A DNA stretch of 64,000 bases, taken from Pelagerythrobacter marinus. GTDB taxonomy: Bacteria > Pseudomonadota > Alphaproteobacteria > Sphingomonadales > Sphingomonadaceae. The DNA is taken from positions 205,732-269,731 of the forward strand of contig NZ_WTYO01000005.1 of NCBI RefSeq assembly GCF_009827515.1, given 5' to 3'. Shown in pieces: positions 47,694 to 56,834 of this stretch (positions are counted from its first letter, which is position 1; each line of letters begins with the position of its first letter). The position numbers and the translations under genes are program-made. The notes below the pieces were generated by a model. That model searched no databases, was not told the DNA's origin, and saw nothing but the letters and a program-made list of their open reading frames with translations.

Positions 47694-47756
47694 GGGGTTC
47701 GTTTTCGGGGGGTTCGTTTCCGGGAGGGCTCGTTTCCACGGGGTTTCGTTTTCGCG
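47694..47756. repeat. imperfect GGTTCGTTTTCGG tandem repeat
   Basis: Four imperfect units of about 15-16 bp built on GGGGTTCGTTTYCGG lie between the kinase stop and the ABC transporter start, for example GGGGTTCGTTTTCGG at 47694-47708 and GGGGTTCGTTTCCGG at 47709-47723. They fill most of the 100-bp gap. Confidence 0.75.
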
Positions 47757-47780
47757 CGGTTCGCGGCTAGGGTCGGCGGG

Positions 47781-48551
47781 ATGGACGATGCCGCGCCCCC
47801 GACCGCGCTGCGCCTGGACGGCCTGGCCAAGCACTTCGGCCGGACCCGCGCGATCGACGGCGTGGACCTGGCGATCGCGCGCGGCAGCTTCGTCGCGCTG
47901 GTCGGCGCCTCCGGTTCGGGCAAGTCCACCCTGCTCAAGACGATCAACCGCCTCGTCGCGCCCGATGCGGGCACGATCCTGTTCGAAGGGGAGGACGTGA
48001 CCGCGATCGCCGCGCCGGCGCTGCGGCGGCGGATCGGGTATGTCTTCCAGTCGATCGGCCTGTTCCCGCACATGACGGTGGCGGAGAACATCGGGATCGG
48101 CCCGCGGCTCGCCCGGCGGCCGATCGGGCCCGAGCGGGTGGCCGAACTGCTCGAACTGGTGGAGCTGGAGCCCGCCCACGCCCGCCGTATGCCGCACGCG
48201 CTCTCGGGCGGGCAGCGCCAGCGCGTCGGCGTGGCCCGCGCGCTGGCCGGCGAGCCGCAGGTCCTGCTGATGGACGAGCCGTTCGGCGCGCTCGACCCGG
48301 TCACCCGCGACGCGCTGGGGCGCAAGGTGCGCGAACTGCACGACCGGCTGGGGCTGACCACGCTGATGGTGACCCACGACATGGCCGAGGCGCTGCTGCT
48401 GGCCGACCGGGTCCTGGTCATGGCCGCGGGCCGGATTGTCGCCGACGAGACGCCGCGCGCGCTGCTGGCGGGCGCGGGCGGGGACGAGGCGCAGGCGCTG
48501 GTCGCCGTTCCGCGCGACCAGGCCGACGCGATCGCGGAGCTGGAAGGGTGA
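47781..48551 (+). CDS. osmoprotectant-type ABC transporter ATP-binding protein
   Basis: 256 residues. Walker A GASGSGKST, Q-loop GYVFQSIGLFPHMTVAENI, signature LSGGQRQRVGVARAL, Walker B LLMDEPFGALDPVTR and THDMAEALLLADR. The helical segment fits the glycine betaine/choline class (ProV/OpuCA) but the usual C-terminal CBS pair that senses ionic strength is missing; family members with it are near 400 residues. Coupled (4-bp overlap) to the permease-binding protein fusion. Confidence 0.88.
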   Translation: MDDAAPPTALRLDGLAKHFGRTRAIDGVDLAIARGSFVALVGASGSGKSTLLKTINRLVAPDAGTILFEGEDVTAIAAPALRRRIGYVFQSIGLFPHMTVAENIGIGPRLARRPIGPERVAELLELVELEPAHARRMPHALSGGQRQRVGVARALAGEPQVLLMDEPFGALDPVTRDALGRKVRELHDRLGLTTLMVTHDMAEALLLADRVLVMAAGRIVADETPRALLAGAGGDEAQALVAVPRDQADAIAELEG

Positions 48552-50089
48552 ACGCGATCCTGCCGATCCTGCTCGGCCTGGGGGGCAAGCTGGCGGCCCA
48601 TGTCCTCCTGGCGGCGGCGGCGATCGCGCTGGGCATGGCAATCGCCCTGCCGCTGGCCGTCTGGGCCAGCCGCTCGCCCGCCGTGGCCCGTATCGCGCTC
48701 GGCTTCGCCAGCCTGGTCCAGACGATCCCGGCGCTGGCCCTGCTCGCGCTGTTCTTCCCGATCCTGCTGAGCCTGCGCGCGGTGTTCGGCGAAGGGCTGC
48801 CGACGCTCGGCTTCCTTCCCGCGCTGCTCGCCCTGGCGCTCTATGCCCTGCTGCCGATCCTGCGCAACGCGGTGACCGCGCGCGAGCACATGGCGCCCGG
48901 CGTGCTCGAAGCGGCCGACGGCGTGGGCATGACCGCGTGGCAGAAACTGCGCCTGGTCGAGGCGCCGCTGGCCGCGCCCTACGTCATGGCCGGGGTTCGC
49001 ACCGCCTCGGTCTGGACGATCGGCGCGGCGACCCTGGCGACCACGATCGGCCAGCCGAGCCTGGGCGACCCGATCTTCGCCGGGCTGCAGACGCAGAACT
49101 GGACCCTCGTCCTCGCCGGCTGCATCGCCAGCGCGGCGCTCGCGCTGGTCGCCGACGCGCTGCTGGGGCTGGTCGAACGCGGCTTCGCCCGGCGCCGGCG
49201 GTGGATGGTCTGGACCGGTGCCGGCCTCGCGCTGGCCGGGATCGGCGCCGCCGCGCTCGCCTGGTTCGAGCCGGGCGAGGGGGAGGAGCCGGTCGTGATC
49301 GGGGCCAAGAGCTTTTCCGAGCAATATGTCCTCGCCCGCCTGATCGGCCAGCGGCTGGAGGAGGCCGGGTACCGCGTCGAATATCGCGACGGCCTCGGCT
49401 CCGCGGCGGTCCACGACGCGGTCACCTCGGGCGCGATCGACATCTCGATCGACTATACCGGCACGCTGTGGACCAACGAGATGGGCCGCACCGACAACCC
49501 GGGGCGCGAGGCGATCTATCGCGCGATCGCGGCGTGGGAGCGCGAGACCAGCGGCACGCTCGTGCTCGGCCGGCTCGGGTTCGAGAATGCCTATGCCCTG
49601 GCGATGCGGGCCGACCGGGCCGCGGCGCTGGGGGTCGCCTCGCTGGCGGACCTTGCGCGCGTGGCGCCGCGGCTGGTGATCGGCGCCGACCCGGAATTCT
49701 TCCGCCGGCCCGAATGGCGCGCGGTGCGCGACGCCTATGGCCTGCGCTTCGCCCGCCAGCGCACGTTCCAGCCGACCTTCATGTACAACGCCCTGCAATC
49801 GGGGGAGGCCGACGTGATCAGCGCCTATACCTCCGACGGGCGGATCGCGGCCGACCGGCTGGTCGTGCTGGACGATCCGAAAGGCGCCTTCCCGGCCTAC
49901 GACGCGCTGGTCCTCGTCGCCCCCGACCGCGCGGACGACGCGGCGCTGGTGGCCGCGCTGCGCCCGCTGGTCGGCGCGATCGACGTCGAGGCGATGCGAA
50001 GGGCGAACCTGGCGGTGGACCGCACCGACGCGGACAAGCAGAGCCCCGCCGCCGCCGCGCGCGCGCTTTCCGCCCGGCTCGGGCTTTAG
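48548..50089 (+). CDS. ABC transporter permease fused to substrate-binding protein
   Basis: 513 residues from GTG 48548, overlapping the ATPase stop. Residues 1-210 form the permease with the EAA-like loop GVLEAADGVGMTAWQKLRLVEAPLA. After one more membrane segment near 225-240, residues 250-513 form an OsmoF/OpuBC-type binding domain opening VIGAKSFSEQYVLARLIGQR, then VTSGAIDISIDYTGTLWTNE and TFQPTFMYNALQSGEADVIS. The domain faces the periplasm. The ligand is probably a quaternary ammonium compound such as choline or betaine. Such fusions are known in OpuA-like systems. Confidence 0.88.
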   Translation: MNAILPILLGLGGKLAAHVLLAAAAIALGMAIALPLAVWASRSPAVARIALGFASLVQTIPALALLALFFPILLSLRAVFGEGLPTLGFLPALLALALYALLPILRNAVTAREHMAPGVLEAADGVGMTAWQKLRLVEAPLAAPYVMAGVRTASVWTIGAATLATTIGQPSLGDPIFAGLQTQNWTLVLAGCIASAALALVADALLGLVERGFARRRRWMVWTGAGLALAGIGAAALAWFEPGEGEEPVVIGAKSFSEQYVLARLIGQRLEEAGYRVEYRDGLGSAAVHDAVTSGAIDISIDYTGTLWTNEMGRTDNPGREAIYRAIAAWERETSGTLVLGRLGFENAYALAMRADRAAALGVASLADLARVAPRLVIGADPEFFRRPEWRAVRDAYGLRFARQRTFQPTFMYNALQSGEADVISAYTSDGRIAADRLVVLDDPKGAFPAYDALVLVAPDRADDAALVAALRPLVGAIDVEAMRRANLAVDRTDADKQSPAAAARALSARLGL

Positions 50090-50114
50090 CCGGCCCCTGC
50101 CGCGGCGGGTGCGG

Positions 50115-50148
50115 GCCGGCGCCCTCCCGATGGAGGAACGGCGCCGGC
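50115..50148. terminator. strong hairpin between convergent genes, possible bidirectional terminator
   Basis: Perfect 9-bp arms GCCGGCGCC (50115-50123) and GGCGCCGGC (50140-50148) with inner CTCC/GGAG pairing. No T-run follows on either strand, so termination is uncertain. It lies between the ABC fusion stop and the methyltransferase stop. Confidence 0.45.
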
Positions 50149-50155
50149 AAGGCGG

Positions 50156-51253
50156 CTAGTGCGCGTCGAACCCGGCGCCGTCGGGCCAGGCGGGGGCGGC
50201 AATGCCCATGACCTTGAACAGGCGCCCCATCTGCGCCTCGTCCACCAGCCGGTGGCGGGCGGCCTCGATCTCCTGCGCGTAGTGCGGCGCGCGCGCGGAC
50301 AGCGTCTGGGCCCGCGCGTCGATCCCCAGCGCGCGCAGCCATTCGCCCTGGGTGACCGTGCCCAGGTGCCGCGCCCCGCGCGCCTGGACGATCCGCGCCA
50401 GCGTGGCGAAATCGACGTGCGCGGTCAGGTCGGCCGCCCCCGGCGCGGCGAAGGGATCGACCTTGGCATGGGCGCGCACCGCCTGCAGCGTCGATCCGGT
50501 TCGCATTTCGCCGTGCCCGTAATCGATCACCAGCGCCGCGCCCCCCTGCTCGGCCAGGCGGCCGGCGATCTCGTAGGCGATCGCGGCCGAGGCCGGGCTG
50601 GTTTCCAGCAGGGTGCCGACCGCGGCGCCCCGCCATTCGGCCGGCACCGCCTCGTCCATCGGCTGGCGCCCGGCGACGAACACGAAATCGTCCCCTTCCA
50701 GCCCGACCATGCGTTCGCGCCAGCCGTCCTGCGTGCGCACCAGCTGGCGCACCGGCAGCGCGTCGAGGAACTCGTTCGCCACCAGCAGCATCGGCGCGTC
50801 CTGCGGCACGCCGGCCAGGTCGGCGTGCCAGAAGGCGCCGGGCACGGCCTGTTCCTGGACCTCGCGCAGCGCGCCCGAGCCTTCGACCAGGTGCACCTCG
50901 GGCGCCAGGCCGTAGCGGCCGGCGGCGCGCAGCGCGTCGCGCGCAAGCGTGCCGCGCCCGGGGCCGAGCTCGACGTAGAGCACCGGCTCCTCGCGCCCGG
51001 CGCGGATCCACATGTCGGCCAGCCACAGGCCGATCAGCTCGCCGAACATCTGGCTGATCTCGGGCGCGGTGACGAAATCGCCCGCCGCCCCCAGCGGGTC
51101 GCGCCCGGCATAGTAGCGCGCGTTGCTCTCCCCCATGAACTGGGCGAGCGAGATCGGCCCGGTATTGCGGATCAGCCGGCGGAAGATGTCGCCCAGCTCG
51201 CCGGCCTCGCCCGCGTCGCCGGCCGCGTCGCCAGCCGCGTCGCTGCCGCTCAT
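50156..51253 (-). CDS. MidA/NDUFAF7-like SAM-dependent methyltransferase
   Basis: 365 residues from ATG 51253. A Gly/Asp/Ala-rich N-terminal stretch built from short repeats is followed by the MidA-family core: SLAQFMGESNARYYAGRD, GAAGDFVTAPEISQMFGELIG, YVELGPGRGTLARD (SAM site), LLVANEFLDALPV and VIDYGHGEMRTGSTLQAVRA. Mitochondrial relatives methylate a complex I subunit arginine. Its ATG overlaps the lgt stop, so lgt and this gene are coupled. Confidence 0.9.
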   Translation of the reverse strand: MSGSDAAGDAAGDAGEAGELGDIFRRLIRNTGPISLAQFMGESNARYYAGRDPLGAAGDFVTAPEISQMFGELIGLWLADMWIRAGREEPVLYVELGPGRGTLARDALRAAGRYGLAPEVHLVEGSGALREVQEQAVPGAFWHADLAGVPQDAPMLLVANEFLDALPVRQLVRTQDGWRERMVGLEGDDFVFVAGRQPMDEAVPAEWRGAAVGTLLETSPASAAIAYEIAGRLAEQGGAALVIDYGHGEMRTGSTLQAVRAHAKVDPFAAPGAADLTAHVDFATLARIVQARGARHLGTVTQGEWLRALGIDARAQTLSARAPHYAQEIEAARHRLVDEAQMGRLFKVMGIAAPAWPDGAGFDAH

Positions 51254-52116
51254 GCCGCTCCGGCCGCGGGCGCTCCGCTGGCCAGCGGCGGCCGCGCCAG
51301 CGCGCGGACGGTGACCGCCACGCCGAGCACGATCAGCGGGATCGTGAGCCACTGTCCCATCGAAAGCCCGGTATTGGCGGCGAATTCGGCCAGCTGGGCG
51401 TCGGGCTCGCGGAAGAACTCGACCGTGAAGCGGCCCAGCGCGATCCCGGCGGTGAACACGCCGACCAGCAGGCCGGGGCGATAGCGCGCGCGCGTTTTCC
51501 AGAACAGGTAGAGCAGGACGACGACCAGCAGCGCGCCTTCCAGCGCGGCCTCGTAGAGCTGGGAGGGATGGCGCGCGAGCGGGCCCGCCCCGGGGAAGAC
51601 CATCGCCCAGGGCACGTCGCCGGGCCGGCCCCAGAGTTCGCCGTTGACGAAGTTGGCGAGGCGGCCGAACATCATGCCGAACGGCACGTTGACCGCGATG
51701 TAATCGGCCACCCGCAGGAACGGCAGCCCGCCGCGCCACGAAACGAAGGCGATCGCGACCAGGACCCCGGCCAGCCCGCCGTGGAAGCTCATCCCCCCGG
51801 TCCAGAGCTGGAACAGCTGGAGGCTGGTCCACAGCGACGGGTCGTAGAACGTGGCATAGCCGAGGCGCCCGCCGATGATGATGCCCAGCGTGCAATAGAA
51901 GAACAGGTCGTCGGCATGGCGCTGCGCCATCGGCGCGCCGGGAGCCTTGATCATGCGCGAGAGGTGCCAGTATCCCAGCACGATCCCCGCGAGATAGGCG
52001 AGCGAGTACCAGCGCAGGGTGAAGAACCCCAGGTCGATGCCGGGCGTCAGCCCCAGTTCCGCCCACTGAATCGGTCCCGAGGTATCCGCGGCGGCGGCGG
52101 CAAGTAGTGACAGCAA
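51250..52116 (-). CDS. lgt: prolipoprotein diacylglyceryl transferase
   Basis: 288 residues with seven or so membrane segments. The Lgt signature FGRLANFVNGELWGR is intact, with LGYWHLSRM, TGGMSFHGGLAGV and HPSQLYEAALEG as further family blocks. It attaches diacylglycerol to the lipobox cysteine of prolipoproteins; several candidate lipoproteins occur in this window. Coupled to the downstream MidA-like gene. Confidence 0.96.
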   Translation of the reverse strand: MLSLLAAAAADTSGPIQWAELGLTPGIDLGFFTLRWYSLAYLAGIVLGYWHLSRMIKAPGAPMAQRHADDLFFYCTLGIIIGGRLGYATFYDPSLWTSLQLFQLWTGGMSFHGGLAGVLVAIAFVSWRGGLPFLRVADYIAVNVPFGMMFGRLANFVNGELWGRPGDVPWAMVFPGAGPLARHPSQLYEAALEGALLVVVLLYLFWKTRARYRPGLLVGVFTAGIALGRFTVEFFREPDAQLAEFAANTGLSMGQWLTIPLIVLGVAVTVRALARPPLASGAPAAGAA

Positions 52117-52279
52117 CTGGCGAACCCCTTATCAAATCAGGTCGAAGACCGTGCCCGGCACGCGGGAATTTCGCGCGGCTTTTGGCATAGAGAGCGACGG
52201 GGTGAAACCCTGCGTTCGAGCGTCCGGTACGATTCGATCGCGCCGTGACGTAGGGGAATGGCGAGAGGAGAGCTGACGA

Positions 52280-53977
52280 ATGCCGACTGAACTGGACAAC
52301 GATCTGGAACGCATCATCGAGGGCCTGACCGCCCCCGGAATGCCGTTCGAGACCGAATCAGTGGAGCGCGAGGGCCTGTCCCTGCCGGCATTCAAGAACG
52401 CCCCGCCCAGCCTGGCCCACTATTTCGCGCATTTCTGCAACGAGCATAAGGACCTCGTCTTCCTGGTCGACGGCGACGTGCGGCTGACGTTCGGCCAATG
52501 CTGGGTCGCCGCGAGCCACGTCGCCGCGGGCCTGGTGCAGGACCACGGGATGAAGAAGGGCGACCGCGTCGGCATCGCCGCGCGCAATTCGGCCAACTGG
52601 ATCATCGCCTACATGGGCGTGATCATGGGCGGCGGCTGCGCCACCCTGCTCAACGGGTTCTGGACCGGGGAGGAACTCGCTTACGGCATTCGCCTGTCCG
52701 AATGCTCGCTCGTCCTCGCCGACGGCCAGCGGGCCGAGCGGCTCGAGGGGACGGACCACCCGGCGCGGATCGTCGAGATCGCGCACGACCTCCCGCCGTC
52801 CGACGGGCTCGCGCCGATCTGGGGCGAAGGCGACGTCGCCATGCGGATGCTGGGCGAGATCGGGCCGGACGACATCGCGACCATCCTGTTCACCTCGGGC
52901 TCGACCGGCGATGCCAAGGGCGCCTGGTCCGACCATCGCGGGGTCGTCCACGGCACGATGAGCTATGTCTCGCAGAGCGCGATGGCCGCCCAGCTCCTGA
53001 CCGAGCGGGGCGACGCGCCCGAGGGGCAGGCCTGCGCGCTGATCGCGGTGCCGCTGTTCCACGTCACCGGCGAAGTGCCGCTCTACCTGCAAAGCTACGC
53101 GATCGCGCGCAAGCTCGTGCTCATGCCCAAGTGGGACGCGCGCGAGGCGATGCGCCTGATGGAGGCGGAGAAAGTCTCCTACTTCGTCGGCGTCCCGCTG
53201 ATGAGCTACGAGATCGCGACCCACCCCGAACGCGATTCGTTCGACCTCAGCGCCTGCAAGAGCTTCGCCGCCGGCGGCGCGCCGCGCCCCGTGGACCACG
53301 TCAACAAGATCAAGAAGGCCTTCCCCGGCGGTTTCCCGCTGCTCGGCTACGGCCTGACCGAGACCAACGGCGTGGGCTGCGGCAATTTCAACGAGAACTA
53401 CATGGCCAAGCCCGGATCGACCGGCCGCGCGAGCAAGCCGCTGGTGGACCTGGCGATCCTCGACGACGACGGCAACGCGCTGCCCCGGGGCGAAGTGGGC
53501 GAGGTCTGCATTCGCTCGATCGCCAATTTCCGCGGCTACTGGCGCAACGACGACGCGACCGCGGCGGCTTTCTTCGACAACGGCTATTTCCGCACCGGCG
53601 ACCTCGGCTATCTCGACGAGGACGAGTACCTGTTCATCGTCGACCGCAAGAAGGACATCATCATCCGGGGCGGCGAGAACATCTCGTGCATCGAGGTGGA
53701 ACAGGGCATCTACGGGCACGACGCGGTCGCCGAATGCTCGGTCTTCGGCCTGCCCGACGAACGCCTGGGCGAGATCCCGGCCGCCGTCTATTACTGCAAG
53801 GAAGGCCATTCGCTGACGCCCGACGAGCTGCGTAGCTTCCTCGACGGGCAGCTGGCGCCGTTCAAGATCCCGCAGCACATCCGCCAGTCGGACGAGCCCC
53901 TGCCGCGGCTGGGGACGCAGAAGATCGACAAGCGCGCGGTCCGCGCCCGCTTCGGCGAGGAGCTGATCGAGGCTTGA
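52280..53977 (+). CDS. AMP-dependent acyl-CoA synthetase/ligase
   Basis: 565 residues from ATG 52280, with GAGGAGAGCTGACG upstream. Motifs are ILFTSGSTGDAKGA, GYGLTETNGVGCG, YFRTGDLGYLDEDEY, DRKKDIIIRGGENIS and the C-terminal catalytic Lys in LGTQKIDKRAVR. It is of the long-chain acyl-CoA ligase group; substrate unknown. Its stop overlaps the TTG start of glnD, an unusual partner. Confidence 0.88.
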   Translation: MPTELDNDLERIIEGLTAPGMPFETESVEREGLSLPAFKNAPPSLAHYFAHFCNEHKDLVFLVDGDVRLTFGQCWVAASHVAAGLVQDHGMKKGDRVGIAARNSANWIIAYMGVIMGGGCATLLNGFWTGEELAYGIRLSECSLVLADGQRAERLEGTDHPARIVEIAHDLPPSDGLAPIWGEGDVAMRMLGEIGPDDIATILFTSGSTGDAKGAWSDHRGVVHGTMSYVSQSAMAAQLLTERGDAPEGQACALIAVPLFHVTGEVPLYLQSYAIARKLVLMPKWDAREAMRLMEAEKVSYFVGVPLMSYEIATHPERDSFDLSACKSFAAGGAPRPVDHVNKIKKAFPGGFPLLGYGLTETNGVGCGNFNENYMAKPGSTGRASKPLVDLAILDDDGNALPRGEVGEVCIRSIANFRGYWRNDDATAAAFFDNGYFRTGDLGYLDEDEYLFIVDRKKDIIIRGGENISCIEVEQGIYGHDAVAECSVFGLPDERLGEIPAAVYYCKEGHSLTPDELRSFLDGQLAPFKIPQHIRQSDEPLPRLGTQKIDKRAVRARFGEELIEA

Positions 53978-56730
53978 ACCAGGTCCGCATCCCCCGGCAG
54001 CGCGCGATCATCGACCGGCGCGCCCTGGCCGAGACGCTGGACAGGCTGGGAAGCGAGGGCGCGGCCGACAGTCGCGGGGCGGTGATCGCCGCCCTGCGCG
54101 AGGCGCTGGACGCCGGGCGCGACGAATTGCGGCGGCGCCTGATCGAGAAACCGCACGCCGGGCACGAATGCGTGGCCGGCCAGGCCTTCCTGGTCGACCA
54201 GCTCGTGCGGCTGATCCACGACCACGTCGTCGCCTACGACTACCCCGCGGCCAACCGCTCGGAAGCCGAGCGGCTCTCGATCCTCGCGGTCGGCGGCTAC
54301 GGCCGGGCGGAGATGGCGCCCCATTCGGACGTCGACATCGCCTTCCTCACCCCCACCCGCAACGCGCCGTGGTGCGAACAGGTGATCGAGGCGATGCTCT
54401 ATTACCTGTGGGACCTGGGCCTGAAGGTCGGCCATTCGAGCCGCACGCCCGACGACATGGTCCGCATGGCCAAGGGCGACGTGACCATTCGCACCGCCCT
54501 GCTCGAAGGGCGCTACGTCTGGGGGGACGAGGCGCTTTACGAGGAAACGCGCCGCCGGTTCTGGGCCGACGTGGTGACGGGGACGGAACGCCAGTTCGTG
54601 GCCGAGAAGCTGGCCGAGCGCAACGCGCGGCACAAGCGGATGGGCGACAGCCGCTATGTCGTCGAGCCCAACGTGAAAGACGGCAAGGGCGGGCTGCGCG
54701 ACCTGCAGACGCTCTACTGGATCGGCAAGTACATCCACAAGGTCCGCAGCGCCGCCGAGCTGGTCGACGTGGACCTGCTGACGGCGCAGGAATACCGCAG
54801 CTTCCGCCGCGCCGAAGGCTTCATGCTGGCGGTCCGCTGCCACCTGCACATGATCACCGGGCGGGCGGAGGACCGGCTGACCTTCGACCTGCAGCGGCAG
54901 GTGGCCGAACGGATGAATTTCACCGACCGCCCGGGCAAGAGCGAAGTCGAACGCTTCATGCAGTTCTATTTCCTCCAGGCCAAGCGCGTCGGCAGCCTGA
55001 CCGGGGTCTTCCTGGCCCATATCGACGAACAGTTCGCGCAGAAGCGCGCACGCCAGGGGCTGCTCGCTGGCTTTCGCGCGCGGCCGCGCAGCGTGAAGGG
55101 CTATCGCGTGTTCGGCGGGCGGATCGGCATCCCGTCGGACGACTGGTTCCGCAAGGACCCGGTCCGCCTGATCGAGATCTTCCGCGTGGCCGAGGCGGAA
55201 GGGCTGGAGATCGAGCCGGCGACGATGCGCCAGGCCGACCGCGATTCGCGCCTGATCACCGCCGAAGTGCGCGACGATCCGCGCGCCAACGCCCTGTTCC
55301 TCGAGCTGCTGGCCGGGCGCAACGACCCGGAACCCGTGCTGCGCTGGATGAACGAGGCCGGCGTCTTCGGCCGCTTCGTGCCCGATTTCGGCAAGGTCAA
55401 CGCGCAGATGCAGTTCGACATGTACCACCATTACACGGTGGACGAGCACACGATCCGCGCGATCGGACTGCTCAACCGGATCGAGAAGGGCGAACTGGCC
55501 GAGGACCACCCGCGCTCGACCCGGCTGGTCCACAAGATCGCCTCGCGCCGGGCGGCCTATGTCGCGGTGCTGCTGCACGACATTGCCAAGGGGCGCGGCG
55601 GCGACCACTCGGTGCTGGGCGCCGAAGTGGCGGAGGAGCTGTGCCCCCGCTTCGGCCTGAGCGAGGACGAGACCGACCTCGTCGCCTGGCTGGTGCGCTA
55701 TCACCTGCTGATGAGCGCGACCGCGTTCAAGCGCGACCTGACCGATCCCAAGACGATCGAGGACTTCGTCGCCGAAGTGCAGAGCGTCGAGCGGCTGCGC
55801 CACCTGCTGATCCTGACCGCGGTGGATATCCGCGCGGTCGGCCCCGGCACGTGGAACAGCTGGAAACGCCAGTTGCTGGGCGAGCTGTACGATTTCGCGC
55901 ACGAGCGGCTGCGGCTGGGCCACATGCGCCACGGGCGCCAGCAGCGGGTGGCGGCGAAGAAGGACGCGACCCGCGCGATACTGGCCGACGATGCCGGCCT
56001 GATCGAACGCCACGGCGACGAGTTCGGCGAAGCCTACTGGATTGCCGAGCCGGAAGACATCGCGGCGCTGAACCTGCGCCAGTTCGCGGCCGCGCGGCGG
56101 CTGGACCACGACCTGTCGATCCATTGCGAGGTCTATCCCTCGCGCGGGGCCACGCTGGTCAGCGTGATCGCGGCCGACCACCCGGGCCTGTTCTACCGCA
56201 TCGCGGGCGGGATCCACCTGGCCGGGGCGAACATCATCGACGCACGCATCCACACGACCCGCGGCGGGTGGGCGGTGGACAATTTCCTGGTCCAGGACCC
56301 GCTGGGCCAGCCGTTCCACGAGGCGGAGCAGCTCGCGCGGATCGAGACGGCGATCGACGATGCCCTGGCCAACCGGATCGAGCTGGTCCCGCGGCTGGCC
56401 AGGCGGCCGCTGCCGCGCAGCCGGGCGCGCGCCTTCGACGTGCGGCCGCGGGTGATCGTGGACAACCAGGCCTCCAACCGCTTCACGGTGATCGAGGTCA
56501 ACGCGCGCGACCGGCCGGCGCTGCTCAACCGGCTGGCGCGGGCGCTGTTCGAATGCCAGCTGGTCGTCCATTCGGCGCATGTCACCGCCTATGGCGAGCG
56601 CGCGGCCGACACGTTCTACGTCACCGACCTCCTGGGGGAGAAAATCACCGGTCCGCGGGCCCAGGCCGTCGAGGCGGCCCTGCTCGACGCGGCGAGCGAC
56701 CGGCGCCAGGCGGAGCTCGAAGACGCCTGA
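53974..56730 (+). CDS. glnD: bifunctional PII uridylyltransferase/uridylyl-removing enzyme
   Basis: 918 residues from TTG 53974, overlapping the ligase stop (TTGA); no better in-frame start was found nearby. Nucleotidyltransferase active site GGYGRAEMAPHSDVDIAFL near residue 107-125 with paired Asp; HD-domain DMYHHYTVDEHTIRAIGLL near 485 and LLHDIAKGRGGDHS near 530; two ACT domains near 725 (AADHPGLFYRIAGGI) and 835 (VNARDRPALLNRLARAL). It senses glutamine and modifies PII. Confidence 0.95.
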   Translation: MNQVRIPRQRAIIDRRALAETLDRLGSEGAADSRGAVIAALREALDAGRDELRRRLIEKPHAGHECVAGQAFLVDQLVRLIHDHVVAYDYPAANRSEAERLSILAVGGYGRAEMAPHSDVDIAFLTPTRNAPWCEQVIEAMLYYLWDLGLKVGHSSRTPDDMVRMAKGDVTIRTALLEGRYVWGDEALYEETRRRFWADVVTGTERQFVAEKLAERNARHKRMGDSRYVVEPNVKDGKGGLRDLQTLYWIGKYIHKVRSAAELVDVDLLTAQEYRSFRRAEGFMLAVRCHLHMITGRAEDRLTFDLQRQVAERMNFTDRPGKSEVERFMQFYFLQAKRVGSLTGVFLAHIDEQFAQKRARQGLLAGFRARPRSVKGYRVFGGRIGIPSDDWFRKDPVRLIEIFRVAEAEGLEIEPATMRQADRDSRLITAEVRDDPRANALFLELLAGRNDPEPVLRWMNEAGVFGRFVPDFGKVNAQMQFDMYHHYTVDEHTIRAIGLLNRIEKGELAEDHPRSTRLVHKIASRRAAYVAVLLHDIAKGRGGDHSVLGAEVAEELCPRFGLSEDETDLVAWLVRYHLLMSATAFKRDLTDPKTIEDFVAEVQSVERLRHLLILTAVDIRAVGPGTWNSWKRQLLGELYDFAHERLRLGHMRHGRQQRVAAKKDATRAILADDAGLIERHGDEFGEAYWIAEPEDIAALNLRQFAAARRLDHDLSIHCEVYPSRGATLVSVIAADHPGLFYRIAGGIHLAGANIIDARIHTTRGGWAVDNFLVQDPLGQPFHEAEQLARIETAIDDALANRIELVPRLARRPLPRSRARAFDVRPRVIVDNQASNRFTVIEVNARDRPALLNRLARALFECQLVVHSAHVTAYGERAADTFYVTDLLGEKITGPRAQAVEAALLDAASDRRQAELEDA

Positions 56731-56797
56731 ATGCAACACTAATCGATAAAAAGCGGGCCCTGGTGGAAACTTTGTTTCTTTCCCGGGCCGACTTGAG

Positions 56798-56813
56798 TTA
56801 ACGTATACGTCAA
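56798..56813. promoter_or_regulatory. GTATAC-centred palindrome upstream of TonB receptor
   Basis: TTAACGTATACGTCAA has a perfect 10-bp core ACGTATACGT (56801-56810) and a 16-bp near-palindrome overall. It lies 22 bp before the receptor ATG, so a bound protein would cover the promoter or leader. GTATAC-centred palindromes are typical for GntR-family (FadR group) regulators, but no such regulator is in the window. Confidence 0.5.
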
Positions 56814-56834
56814 GTTTTGGTGGAGGAGAAAACA

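Noticed and set aside
46176..49798. Two minus-strand open frames of about 820 codons opposite the kinase and ABC operon
   Set aside because: The plus strand encodes a complete kinase, ATPase and permease fusion; the minus frames show only composition bias.
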